64,000 bases of DNA from ChocPot-Mid sp043804925. GTDB lineage: Bacteria > Bacteroidota > Ignavibacteria > Kapaibacteriales > UBA2268. The stretch lies in assembly GCA_043804925.1 (NCBI GenBank), contig JAZDIP010000092.1, forward strand, positions 1 to 64,000, read 5' to 3'. The translations under genes were made by a program, and so were the position numbers. A model generated the notes under the pieces. The model made no database searches. It was given only the letters and a program-made list of their open reading frames with translations, and had not been told where the DNA came from. This document shows, piece after piece, positions 1-7,946 of the stretch. How positions within the stretch are numbered: the first letter of the stretch is position 1; each line of letters opens with the position of its first letter.

Positions 1-40
1 TTATTTATTATTAGTAAGAAATACTATTTTTTAGATTATT

Positions 41-592
41 TTGAAAAAACTCATTCACAGTGAAATATTGAAGGAAAGATTAACCGTTGAACAGGCAAAA
101 AAAGTTCAACGCTTTCCCATATCTTTGTTGGTTCATAACGTAAGAAGTCTTTATAATGTCGGTTCAATATTCCGCACATGCGATTCAGCTCTTGTTTCCG
201 AACTTATTTTGTGTGGATTTACTCCGCACCCGCCAAGAAAAGAGATAGAGAAAACCGCTCTCGGAGCAGTCGAAACAGTACCATGGCGTTATGAAAAAGA
301 TATTTTCAAAGCAATCAAAAAGAACAAAGAACAAAATGTAAAGGTATTTGCCTTGGAACTCACTGACAAAAAGCGTAGCTACGATTCGCTTAGTATCAAT
401 GATTTTCCTCTTTGCATTGTCGCCGGTAACGAAATCACCGGTTTGGACAATGATATACTCGATGCTTGCGACGATGCCATCGAAATTCCAATGTACGGTG
501 TAAAGCATTCATTGAATGTAAGCGTTGCAATCGGCATCGCTTTATATGAATCTTTACGAAAATGGCAATCCTTTACAAATATATACACATAA
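41..592 (+). CDS. TrmH/SpoU-family RNA 2'-O-ribose methyltransferase
   Basis: A 183-residue SPOUT-class methyltransferase that would use S-adenosylmethionine to methylate a ribose 2'-OH in tRNA or rRNA. The three SpoU motifs are visible: an N-terminal NVRSLYNVGSIFRTCDS segment (about residues 33-49), VAGNEITGLD (about 127-136) and the C-terminal knot motif SLNVSVAIGIALYE (about 157-170). There is no N-terminal substrate-binding extension, so this is the short form. The start is a TTG codon at 41, with no in-frame ATG close by that would keep motif 1. The target base cannot be told from sequence. The next gene follows after 43 bases on the same strand. Confidence 0.85.
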   Translation: MKKLIHSEILKERLTVEQAKKVQRFPISLLVHNVRSLYNVGSIFRTCDSALVSELILCGFTPHPPRKEIEKTALGAVETVPWRYEKDIFKAIKKNKEQNVKVFALELTDKKRSYDSLSINDFPLCIVAGNEITGLDNDILDACDDAIEIPMYGVKHSLNVSVAIGIALYESLRKWQSFTNIYT

Positions 593-635
593 ACAGAACT
601 TTTGTTACAAAAAATGTAAAAATAATGTAAAAAAA

Positions 636-1439
636 ATGTCAAATGAGAATATGAAAACAAGAATAGCTATACCAACTGATTCGATTTTCTCGAAATTTTC
701 CGGGAAAAAAGACGAAATATCACAAAAGTTCGACCTTACGGTTTTTGAACTTGATGAAAATAAATGTTTCGAATTATATCTGTCTAATAAAGTGGATACA
801 GTCCTTACATCTCCACTTACTTATGGATTGCATATCGGAAAATTGGATTCAGTTATCATACCTGTATCAGCAGTTAGCTTAATGGGATATTCCGAAATCG
901 CATCACTGATTTTCAAAAAGGAACTTAAAACGTTCAGTTCAACTGCTGCCAACGACACAGGAAGCTATTTGTTCAACATAACAAAAATACTTTTAGCCGA
1001 AAGATATGATATGTTTCCTAAAGTAGTTCAGTCAGGAAAAACTGAATCTGAACTTCTGAATTCAGCAGATGCAGGATTTATTTTGGGAATAACAAAAGAA
1101 GGATTTAACTCTTTGGATATAGGTGAAGAATGGTTCGATACTTTCGAAATGCCTTTGCCTATTGCTTTTTGGGTTTGCCGTTCAGAAGAACATCCCGAAA
1201 ATATTGAAGAAATAATTAAAGAATGGTATGAGAGCATTGGAACAAAGAATATTCAGATATTTGAAAAACTCCCCAAAGATTCAGATTTACTGAATCGTCA
1301 GGGGAGTATATCATTCGAGTTCAATGAAGAATTTGAAGAAGCATTAGCACAAACATTCCATTTTTTATTCTACCATCAGTTAATACCCGAAATACCAGAA
1401 ATAAAGATTTTAGGTAGGGAGGAAAAGGAAATATTGTAA
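636..1439 (+). CDS. MqnA-like periplasmic-binding-fold protein, possible chorismate dehydratase
   Basis: About 267 residues with the two-lobed binding-protein fold of the MqnA/MqnD family. MqnA removes water from chorismate in the futalosine route to menaquinone. Supporting features are the N-terminal strand KTRIAIPTDS, the ligand-loop region KVDTVLTSPLTYGLHIG, and the late DIGEEWFDTFEMPLPIAFWVCR segment, which resembles the DLGEEW...GLPFVFA pattern of MqnA. There is no signal peptide, so it is cytoplasmic. The frame stays open further upstream into the methyltransferase gene, but homology begins at the ATG at 636 or the one at 651. No other mqn gene is in the window. Sequence drift from typical MqnA is clear, so MqnD or a paralogue with another ligand remains possible. 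Confidence 0.6.
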   Translation: MSNENMKTRIAIPTDSIFSKFSGKKDEISQKFDLTVFELDENKCFELYLSNKVDTVLTSPLTYGLHIGKLDSVIIPVSAVSLMGYSEIASLIFKKELKTFSSTAANDTGSYLFNITKILLAERYDMFPKVVQSGKTESELLNSADAGFILGITKEGFNSLDIGEEWFDTFEMPLPIAFWVCRSEEHPENIEEIIKEWYESIGTKNIQIFEKLPKDSDLLNRQGSISFEFNEEFEEALAQTFHFLFYHQLIPEIPEIKILGREEKEIL

Positions 1440-1448
1440 CAAATTAAG

Positions 1449-3701
1449 TCAATACACAATCACCTTTTGTGTTCTTTTGTAACCTTCTACTTCAAGTTGA
1501 AATATATATAGTCCTTTGGGAATATAATCAGTTTTCCATTTAATCGTTGCTTTATTTACTGATTGTGTAATAGATTCAATCACAGGATTTTCAATTATTC
1601 TTCCGTAAACATCACTAACAGAAAAATTGATTTCTTCTATATCATATCTTTTATCCCATATTATATCGAAATTCGTATAATCATTTGCAGGATTGGGATA
1701 TGGAATAGAAATATATGCCAAAGGTGCAGGCAAAGATTGTGTTTCTTCACTAACCGATATATATTCATCTTTAAGTTTTAACCTGTATATATAGCTAAAT
1801 GTTCCTTTCATCCCGGTAACATAAAAACAATTTTCAGTTGCGAAAAAATCTTGAACTGAAAATGATGTAGGCAAGTTTATTTCAGACCAATTGCTTCCGT
1901 AATCCGATGAAAATAGATATTTCATTTCACGTCCATATCCAATATTAAATCTATTATTATAATTTTTCAAGGTTGCGACTTTTTGTATTATGTTTGTATC
2001 ATTTGATAAATAATGCCAACTTTCTCCACCATCAGTAGTCCTATAGAAAATAGTTTTATCAGCTTTTCCATATATATAATCGTTAGCATAAGCATAGCCT
2101 ATGTTATCATCAACGAATTCAACTGCATTAATAATTTCAGTATTATCAAACAATATCTTTTTCCATTTTTGACAGGAATCATTCAATACCACCATCATTC
2201 CCCTGTAATATATGTATGGTTCATCGGGTAGTTTGCATGAGTCAATATAATATCCACATAAGAATATTTTATCTTTATGATAATATCTTGAAGTAAGTTT
2301 ACAACTATCAAAGACACTTTTATTATGCCAGGTGCCGTTAAACTCTCTTATACCATAATAAGTATGGTCAGTATTATAAAACCAACGCCAACCGATAAAA
2401 AAGAAAGAACTGTCTTCAAGATAATCAAATTGGAACATAGCTCCATTCATTTGATTTGATACAGTGTCCCTTTTGACAGATTTTGCTCCATCATAAGTGA
2501 TTAACAAAGTTCCATGCCATTCATTTGATTTCATCATTCCTGTATTTTCATCAAAGAAATTTAAAGAAGAAATACTACTAAACTTTCCCCTTAAACTATC
2601 TTTTTTAACATAATGCCAAGATAATCCTTTATCAGAAGTCTTAAATAAACTTTCACGATAAGCTCCAATATATCCTATTGAATCATTTATAAAGTATATG
2701 CTCGATATTTTTCCCTCTGGTGGATATGTATAAAAAAATGATATTTCTTCCCAGTTTATTCCGCCATCCTCAGTTACAAAAATCGTATTGTACACTCCTA
2801 CTGCTATTCCATGATTGTCATCAAAAAATTCAATTCTTTTCAGTGCTGTTGGCAATACTTCTTCAAAATCAACAGATAAATTAACCGTATCAATTATTTG
2901 GTAATCATTACACATTTTCAATATTTTTGTCTTAAGCTGTGATGCTCCAATAAAACCATTGCCATTTCTTGTATAGTAACAAAACTCACTTTTACTGTAA
3001 GGATTAGTGAAATAATCCCATGTATCTCCGTCATCGCTCGATTTTAGCAATACGTTTTCTGTCAACAAGTATATAACTTTATCCAATGAATATGAAAATT
3101 TCATCCGATTTCCAAATTGAACCGGAATATTCAATTTAATCCAGTTATCCCCATTATCAGACGATTTGTATATATCACCGTCAACTGTTGCAATTATTAT
3201 CGCTTTTGTTTCAGTTACCAAAGCTGAAAGTATGTCAGAAGTAATTCCTGTTTGGATTTCATACCAATTCATACCTCCATCACTTGTTTTGATAATTATA
3301 CCGGAGTCACCTACGGCAACCCCGGTTTGAATATCACAAAGAACAATACAATTTAAAGAGTGTGATATATATGATGTAGGGCTTTCCCAGTTTAAACCTC
3401 CATCTTTCGTATATCTTATTGTTCCTGATGAACTAATAGTAATGGCATTTTCTCCGATTCCTGATATTGAGATTAGCATATCCTCGCAATTTGCATTTCG
3501 AATAGACCATGTTTTGCCTTTGTCTTCCGATATATGAATTGCACCATCTAATCCGCAAATATATATTTTATTATCACTTGCAACAGACATATCCATAAAA
3601 TATGGTGTAATCAACTCCATATCGAAATAATCATTAAAATCTGAAAAGCAAATATATATTGTTGATAATAACAAAATGAAAATTGAGAAAATGTTTTTCA
3701 T
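1449..3701 (-). CDS. Secreted YCF48/BNR-type beta-propeller protein with T9SS sorting domain
   Basis: A 750-residue secreted protein. A signal peptide (MKNIFSIFILLLSTIYICFS) is followed by many repeats of the form D.G.TW and SSDNGDNW (for example near residues 63-68, 103-108 and 181-190), the Asp-box signature of sialidase/YCF48-like propellers. The last 80 residues carry a Por secretion C-terminal domain: PYPNPANDYTNFDI, then DVYGRIIE, then GLYIFQLEVEGYKRTQKVIVY. It should be exported by Sec, moved across the outer membrane by the type IX system and fixed to the surface. The start at 3701 has AGGAG eight bases upstream. It lies 15 bases after the next upstream gene (3717-4364) on the same strand, so the two probably form an operon. 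Ligand and role are unknown. Confidence 0.85.
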   Translation of the reverse strand: MKNIFSIFILLLSTIYICFSDFNDYFDMELITPYFMDMSVASDNKIYICGLDGAIHISEDKGKTWSIRNANCEDMLISISGIGENAITISSSGTIRYTKDGGLNWESPTSYISHSLNCIVLCDIQTGVAVGDSGIIIKTSDGGMNWYEIQTGITSDILSALVTETKAIIIATVDGDIYKSSDNGDNWIKLNIPVQFGNRMKFSYSLDKVIYLLTENVLLKSSDDGDTWDYFTNPYSKSEFCYYTRNGNGFIGASQLKTKILKMCNDYQIIDTVNLSVDFEEVLPTALKRIEFFDDNHGIAVGVYNTIFVTEDGGINWEEISFFYTYPPEGKISSIYFINDSIGYIGAYRESLFKTSDKGLSWHYVKKDSLRGKFSSISSLNFFDENTGMMKSNEWHGTLLITYDGAKSVKRDTVSNQMNGAMFQFDYLEDSSFFFIGWRWFYNTDHTYYGIREFNGTWHNKSVFDSCKLTSRYYHKDKIFLCGYYIDSCKLPDEPYIYYRGMMVVLNDSCQKWKKILFDNTEIINAVEFVDDNIGYAYANDYIYGKADKTIFYRTTDGGESWHYLSNDTNIIQKVATLKNYNNRFNIGYGREMKYLFSSDYGSNWSEINLPTSFSVQDFFATENCFYVTGMKGTFSYIYRLKLKDEYISVSEETQSLPAPLAYISIPYPNPANDYTNFDIIWDKRYDIEEINFSVSDVYGRIIENPVIESITQSVNKATIKWKTDYIPKGLYIFQLEVEGYKRTQKVIVY

Positions 3702-3716
3702 AAAAGACTCCTTGGT

Positions 3717-4364
3717 TTACTCACAAAAAGACATGCATCCATGAATTAAATCAATATTGGGACCTGGAACAAAAGGAAGAATACAATCATCTTCAAGTTG
3801 ATATGGTGTTGGATCATTAACTGCCACAACTGTTAATATCCAAGGTGTTTGGGAAGTATCCCAGCAGTATTTATATCCTTGGAAACAATATCCATCCCCT
3901 AAACAAAATAAAGATACGGGATATCTATTAATAGTTCCTTCATCAGTTATGAATGCACTTGCATAACACCAACTTGTATATATTCTATTAGCCCAAGACT
4001 GATTTGGACATTCAACAAATGGAAAAATGTCCATATGATCTCTCAACATTTCTGTAATTAGACTTGCTTTGAAAATATCCAAAACAATATCTCCATAATT
4101 ATTTGGATAACAAGTAGTGTCCAACCAAATTATTTTTCTTACATAAAAATGAGCTAATTCCGTTAAGGGTATATTTGTTGTATCATAACAATAACAAATT
4201 TTACCAATGCAAGAAACCTCGTCATTTAATTGAATGACAACCCAACCTGTTTCATCGGGTATCCAACCATCGCCGGGGGGGCAATCAATATCCCCACAAT
4301 CGATAGAATATGCAGTATAAAAATTCATTAATAAAAACGCAATGAGAAATAAAAACTTTTTCAT
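3717..4364 (-). CDS. Secreted cysteine-rich protein of unknown function
   Basis: About 215 residues. I do not recognise the family. The start at 4364 is supported by GGAGG seven bases upstream and by a clean signal peptide beginning MKKFLFLIAFLLMNFYTAYS; four further codons upstream are in frame but precede the ribosome site. The mature part has about sixteen cysteines in clusters such as DCGDIDCPPGDGW, CIGKICYC and CLGDGYCFQGYKYCWD, which suggests a disulfide-stabilised extracellular or periplasmic protein. It has no T9SS sorting domain of its own. It is the first gene of a likely two-gene unit with the propeller protein at 1449-3701, so the two products may act together at the cell surface (inference). 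Confidence 0.75.
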   Translation of the reverse strand: MKKFLFLIAFLLMNFYTAYSIDCGDIDCPPGDGWIPDETGWVVIQLNDEVSCIGKICYCYDTTNIPLTELAHFYVRKIIWLDTTCYPNNYGDIVLDIFKASLITEMLRDHMDIFPFVECPNQSWANRIYTSWCYASAFITDEGTINRYPVSLFCLGDGYCFQGYKYCWDTSQTPWILTVVAVNDPTPYQLEDDCILPFVPGPNIDLIHGCMSFCE

Positions 4365-4407
4365 AAAAACCTCCAAAAAAATGTAAACAAAATTGAATAA
4401 TAATTTT

Positions 4408-4497
4408 GCCCATTTCCCGAAGGTTTATTAACTTTGTATTCGGACTTTCAGTCCAAGGCGTATAAGCTCTGCAACCTTCGGGTTCAGGGCTTTTTTT
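4408..4497 (+). other. Structured intergenic element with nested stems and T-tract
   Basis: A perfect 10-bp inverted repeat CCCGAAGGTT (4416-4425) / AACCTTCGGG (4473-4482) is extended by GCCC (4408-4411) / GGGC (4487-4490). It encloses a second perfect stem GGACT-TTC-AGTCC (4442-4454). On the plus strand it runs straight into seven T residues, like an intrinsic terminator, but no plus-strand gene ends nearby. On the minus strand it would be a leader of the 3717-4364 gene. It may be a small RNA terminator, a structured 5' leader or a dispersed repeat. Confidence 0.5.
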
Positions 4498-4542
4498 ATT
4501 TTAAATTACAAAAAAAAATTAAATTATCCAAATATTAATTTA

Positions 4543-4571
4543 GCTAAGTTTTTTTTTTTTTTTGACTTAGC
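4543..4571. repeat. Poly-T tract held in a 7-bp stem
   Basis: GCTAAGT (4543-4549) and ACTTAGC (4565-4571) are a perfect inverted repeat whose loop is a run of 14 T plus one G. It lies about 135 bases upstream of dinB. A homopolymer this long is prone to slippage. No regulatory role is shown. Confidence 0.5.
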
Positions 4572-4705
4572 CCATATTGCTAATAAAAATATAATTCAAC
4601 ATATCGGTATTATTTTAGATTTTGTTAATGTAACAAAAACCTTAAAAACTTTATAATAATAATAATTTTTCATAAATTTAAATTTTTGAATGTGAGTTTT
4701 TTGAA

Positions 4706-5824
4706 ATGGAAATCCGAAAAATAATCCATATTGATATGGATGCTTTCTTTGCTTCTGTCGAGCAAAGAGACCATCCTGAACTTCGAGGCAAACCTGTTGC
4801 CGTGGGAGGCAATAAAATGCGTGGTGTCGTTGCCGCCGCAAGCTATGAAGCCCGTAAGTTCGGTGTCCGTTCTGCAATGCCCTCAAAATTTGCCTACAAA
4901 TTGTGTCCAAAAATCACTTTTGTAAGACCTCGATTTGAAGCATATAAGGAAGCTTCCGATATTGTAATGAATATAATGAAGACATATTCAGATTTAATCG
5001 AGCAGGTTTCTGTCGATGAAGCTTATATTGATGTTACCGAAAATAAATTTTCAATACCTTCTGCCAAATGGATTGCTGTTGAAATCAAAAAGAAAATTTT
5101 CAAACAAACCAAACTTACAGCATCAGCAGGCGTTTCATTCAATAAATTTCTGGCAAAAGTTGCATCGGATTATAAGAAACCTGACGGATTATTTGTTGTA
5201 ACTCCTCAGGAAGCAGATGCTTTTATTGATGCTTTACCTGTTGGTAAAATCCCCGGTGTGGGCAAGGTAACAGAAGAAAAAATGAATAAACTTGGTATTC
5301 TTAACGGCTCTGATTTGAAAAGCAGAACAAAATATTATCTTGCAGAGCATTTTGGAAAACACGGAGCATATTTCTATGATTTACTCCGACATCAAATCAA
5401 CAATCCCGTTACTCCTGAACACACAAGAAAATCTCTTGGTTCAGAAAGGACATTTGAAAAAGATATTTCAGACGAGCAGGAAATGATAGTCGCTCTTTAT
5501 AATATTTCCAAAAGAGTTTCCGAACGAATGGAAAAGCGTGATTTGATGGGGAAGACCGTTACTCTGAAAATCAAATATTTTGATTTTGAAATTAATACAA
5601 GAAGCAGAACAATTCAAAATTACATTAGTTCAGAAAGCGAAATATTTGATATTGCTTCCGAACTTCTTTTCGTTCCCGTCAAACCCATTAAACCTGTCCG
5701 CCTCCTTGGAGTCCAGATATCAAATTTAAATACAGGTTCTGATATTGAGGTTCCTAAACAGCTAACACTGAATTTTTATAATGATAAAATCGAAAAAATC
5801 AAAGGCAAAGATACTGATTTTTAA
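4706..5824 (+). CDS. dinB: DNA polymerase IV (Y-family translesion polymerase)
   Basis: 372 residues, normal for Pol IV, which copies past damaged bases during stress. The N-terminal catalytic motif HIDMDAFFASVEQ supplies the first metal-binding aspartate (Asp10), and SVDEAYIDV supplies the second acidic pair (Asp104/Glu105). YEARKFGVRSAMPS is the fingers region, GVSFNKFLAKVASDYKKPDG is the conserved palm/thumb segment, and LPVGKIPGVGK is the helix-hairpin-helix. The C-terminal little-finger domain follows. A typical QL[SD]LF beta-clamp motif is not obvious; the end has KQLTLNFYND, and QLTLNF is a plausible clamp-binding peptide. The gene stands alone, with long intergenic spacers on both sides. 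No LexA box could be identified with confidence. Confidence 0.95.
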   Translation: MEIRKIIHIDMDAFFASVEQRDHPELRGKPVAVGGNKMRGVVAAASYEARKFGVRSAMPSKFAYKLCPKITFVRPRFEAYKEASDIVMNIMKTYSDLIEQVSVDEAYIDVTENKFSIPSAKWIAVEIKKKIFKQTKLTASAGVSFNKFLAKVASDYKKPDGLFVVTPQEADAFIDALPVGKIPGVGKVTEEKMNKLGILNGSDLKSRTKYYLAEHFGKHGAYFYDLLRHQINNPVTPEHTRKSLGSERTFEKDISDEQEMIVALYNISKRVSERMEKRDLMGKTVTLKIKYFDFEINTRSRTIQNYISSESEIFDIASELLFVPVKPIKPVRLLGVQISNLNTGSDIEVPKQLTLNFYNDKIEKIKGKDTDF

Positions 5825-5898
5825 ATTTAATATAAACATTTCTTGCTTTTGCAATCTTAAAAGTTGCTTGTTAACGGATGTGTCTGTCGTTGTCTGTC

Positions 5899-5918
5899 AT
5901 TCCTGCGAAAGCAGGAAT
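5899..5918. repeat. REP-like palindrome, 8-bp stem with GAAA loop
   Basis: ATTCCTGC-GAAA-GCAGGAAT is a perfect 8-bp inverted repeat with a GAAA tetraloop in the dinB-uppP spacer (convergent genes). To my knowledge, the same sequence word recurs in intergenic DNA of many unrelated bacteria. Confidence 0.6.
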
Positions 5919-5958
5919 CCGGAAGCTAAATTTACATTGCTATCTTTATAAACGCAGT

Positions 5959-5981
5959 CACCCTGAGCTTGTCGAAGGATG
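5959..5981. repeat. REP-like repeat, CACCCT...AGGATG
   Basis: CACCCTGAGCTTGTCGAAGGATG is an imperfect inverted repeat (CACCCT / AGGATG) around the core GAGCTTGTCGA. It belongs to a recurrent intergenic sequence type and sits 40 bases downstream of the previous palindrome. Confidence 0.5.
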
Positions 5982-6016
5982 AACTGTCAGATGATAATAC
6001 GATTGATTTTAGATTA

Positions 6017-6850
6017 CTAAATCATAAATAATAAAATTAAAACTCCCAATACGATTCTATAAATAACAAAAATCAAAGTTGATCTTGTCTTTAAAAATTT
6101 CAGAAGGAAAGCTATAGAAGCATATCCGCTTATAGCTGAAACTATAATTGCAATTGAAAGAGTAAGCAACTCATCACTTGTTATGTACTCCAGACTTTGA
6201 TAAAACTCAAGCAATCCGCTTCCAAAAACTGCCGGTATGCTCAGCAAAAATGAAAATCTTGCGGCAGTATCACGTTTCAAACCTGAGAATAAACCTGCTG
6301 TTATTGTTGTACCCGAACGTGAAGCTCCGGGTATTAATGCAAGACATTGTGCAAAACCAACAATTAATGCATCAACCCATGTTACTTTCTCTATATCCTT
6401 TTTGAATTTTGCAGTTTTTTCTGCAATGAAAAGTATAATTGCTAAGGCGATTAAACTTATACCTATAACAGTTAATTCTTTTGTAAAACTCCCCTCGATA
6501 AAGTCTTTCAAAGCTAATCCTATTGTAGCTATTGGGATTGAACCTAATATAATATACCATCCCATTTTAGATTCATGGCTTTGATTTTTAAATGATTGCT
6601 TTTTACTACTCAGGTTTTCCTTGATAAAAGCTACAGGAATTGTTCTGATGTCTTTCGAGAAATAAATCAAAACTGCGGCTAAAGTTCCAAGCTGAACAAC
6701 AGCCAAAAATGCTGTCCAATGCTCAGGATGTTCTGCATTAATCAATCCAAATAATTGACCGGCTATTGTTACATGTGCTGTACTGCTGATTGGGATGAAC
6801 TCACTTAATCCCTGCAGTAATCCCAAGATAATTGCTTGTAATATGTCCAT
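6017..6850 (-). CDS. uppP: Undecaprenyl-diphosphatase (UppP/BacA)
   Basis: 277 residues, usual for UppP. This integral membrane enzyme dephosphorylates undecaprenyl pyrophosphate to recycle the lipid carrier of peptidoglycan and O-antigen synthesis, and it confers bacitracin tolerance. Both family signatures are present: the N-terminal LLQGLSEFIPISSTAHV with its Glu, Ser-Ser and His, and the second half PGASRSGTTITAGL with the catalytic-loop Arg and Ser. About eight hydrophobic segments alternate with short loops. The gene is monocistronic on the minus strand. It is convergent with dinB, and a MITE-like insertion lies 16 bases upstream of its start codon (6867-7076), which may have changed its promoter. 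Confidence 0.95.
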   Translation of the reverse strand: MDILQAIILGLLQGLSEFIPISSTAHVTIAGQLFGLINAEHPEHWTAFLAVVQLGTLAAVLIYFSKDIRTIPVAFIKENLSSKKQSFKNQSHESKMGWYIILGSIPIATIGLALKDFIEGSFTKELTVIGISLIALAIILFIAEKTAKFKKDIEKVTWVDALIVGFAQCLALIPGASRSGTTITAGLFSGLKRDTAARFSFLLSIPAVFGSGLLEFYQSLEYITSDELLTLSIAIIVSAISGYASIAFLLKFLKTRSTLIFVIYRIVLGVLILLFMI

Positions 6851-6866
6851 ATTCCTTAATTATTTT

Positions 6867-7076
6867 GGTTCTTCATTATTAATAGTAGGTAAAATTAAAA
6901 AGATTGCTTCGTCACTCCGTTCCTCGCAATGACAGATTATATCGGTTTACTGTCCACAGGACAGCAACAATCACCCTGCGTCATTGCGAATCCCGATTCA
7001 TCGGGATGAAGCAATCTTTAATTATTAAGTGAATTTGTATTAACTTAAAATTACCCACTTCATTTAGCGAAGAACC
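6867..7076. mobile_element. MITE-like element, copy 1, with 8-bp target duplication
   Basis: A 210-bp non-coding element bounded by GGTTCTTC at 6867 and its complement GAAGAACC ending at 7076. It is flanked by a perfect 8-bp direct repeat ATTATTTT (6859-6866 and 7077-7084), as expected for a target duplication. Inside are inner inverted arms AGATTGCTTC (6901) / GAAGCAATCT and the words CGCAATGAC and GTCATTGCG. A second copy lies inverted at 53460-53744. There is no transposase, so it would need one supplied in trans. Confidence 0.8.
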
Positions 7077-7205
7077 ATTATTTTCTTATATTATATTGAA
7101 AGAAAATATTTGTAATAAAATAAAATTATTTACAAACTTAAAGAAATATGTATAATTAATTGTTCCTTTAAAATCAGTTCCTGAAAATAATCATCATGTA
7201 AATAA

Positions 7206-7859
7206 TTAACGAATAAAATTAATTTTTTCAATCCAGCTATATCCATTCAGTCTGATATTTAGGAAATAATTCCCATGACTTACTTTTCCTGTTATAATAA
7301 GCGGGACACTGTAATCACCTGCCTGAACAAATCCCTTGTATAGTTTAGCGACAACTTTTCCTCGTAAATCGTATAATTCAATTTCAATATCCCCATCTCT
7401 GTTTGAATGGAATGTGACATTTAAATTACCATTAGAAGGATTTGGAGTGATTGAATTAATAAAGAAGCCACTTTTCAAAGAAAAAGTTTCTGCTTTTGTT
7501 GTGTTAGGAATACTATTCGGATTTCCCGGATTTGATACAAAATCCAGATTTCCCGGAGCCGGCTCACCTGATTTCCATGTACCTAAAGGGTCTTGTAATT
7601 CTTCGCCGTTAGTAAAGCCGTCACCATCCGAATCAATTCCGGCGAGTTCTGCATTCCAAACAACATTCCCATTGCTAAGAAAGTTATTTTCAATTTCAAT
7701 ACCAAAAGGACTGCGTGTTCCATCACCATTTTTATTATTATGGCAGTTTGTACAATTATTTATTGAACCATTAGGTATCTGATTTACTCTGGAAGACCTG
7801 CTAAAAGCAGAACTCGTGATAATTACAACAGATACCAGTAAAATAGTAATATATTTCAT
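7206..7859 (-). CDS. Secreted monoheme-type (CxxCH) protein with T9SS sorting domain, paralogue A
   Basis: 217 residues. A signal peptide (MKYITILLVSVVIITSSAFS) is followed by INNCTNCHNN, one CxxCH haem-c attachment motif, then a calcium-binding-like DSDGDGFTNGEELQDPLGTW segment and a T9SS C-terminal domain (INSITPNPSNGNLNV, ELYDLRGKVVAKLY, NYFLNIRLNGYSWIEKINFIR). It should be a cell-surface or secreted single-haem protein. It is a tandem paralogue of the next gene (7947-8594), with the same order of parts and 87 bases between them. The distal haem ligand and the redox partner are not apparent. CxxCH could instead bind another metal, so haem attachment is inferred from the motif and export signal. 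Confidence 0.8.
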   Translation of the reverse strand: MKYITILLVSVVIITSSAFSRSSRVNQIPNGSINNCTNCHNNKNGDGTRSPFGIEIENNFLSNGNVVWNAELAGIDSDGDGFTNGEELQDPLGTWKSGEPAPGNLDFVSNPGNPNSIPNTTKAETFSLKSGFFINSITPNPSNGNLNVTFHSNRDGDIEIELYDLRGKVVAKLYKGFVQAGDYSVPLIITGKVSHGNYFLNIRLNGYSWIEKINFIR

Positions 7860-7946
7860 TTAAACCTTAATATTTTATACTTCCCTAAATTATTATTTAG
7901 TGACGTGAAATTTTATTAGTTATTATTGTGTTGTTAAAATTATTAG

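Noticed and set aside
6178..6584. Open frames opposite uppP
   Set aside because: They are shadows of a strongly conserved gene on the other strand.
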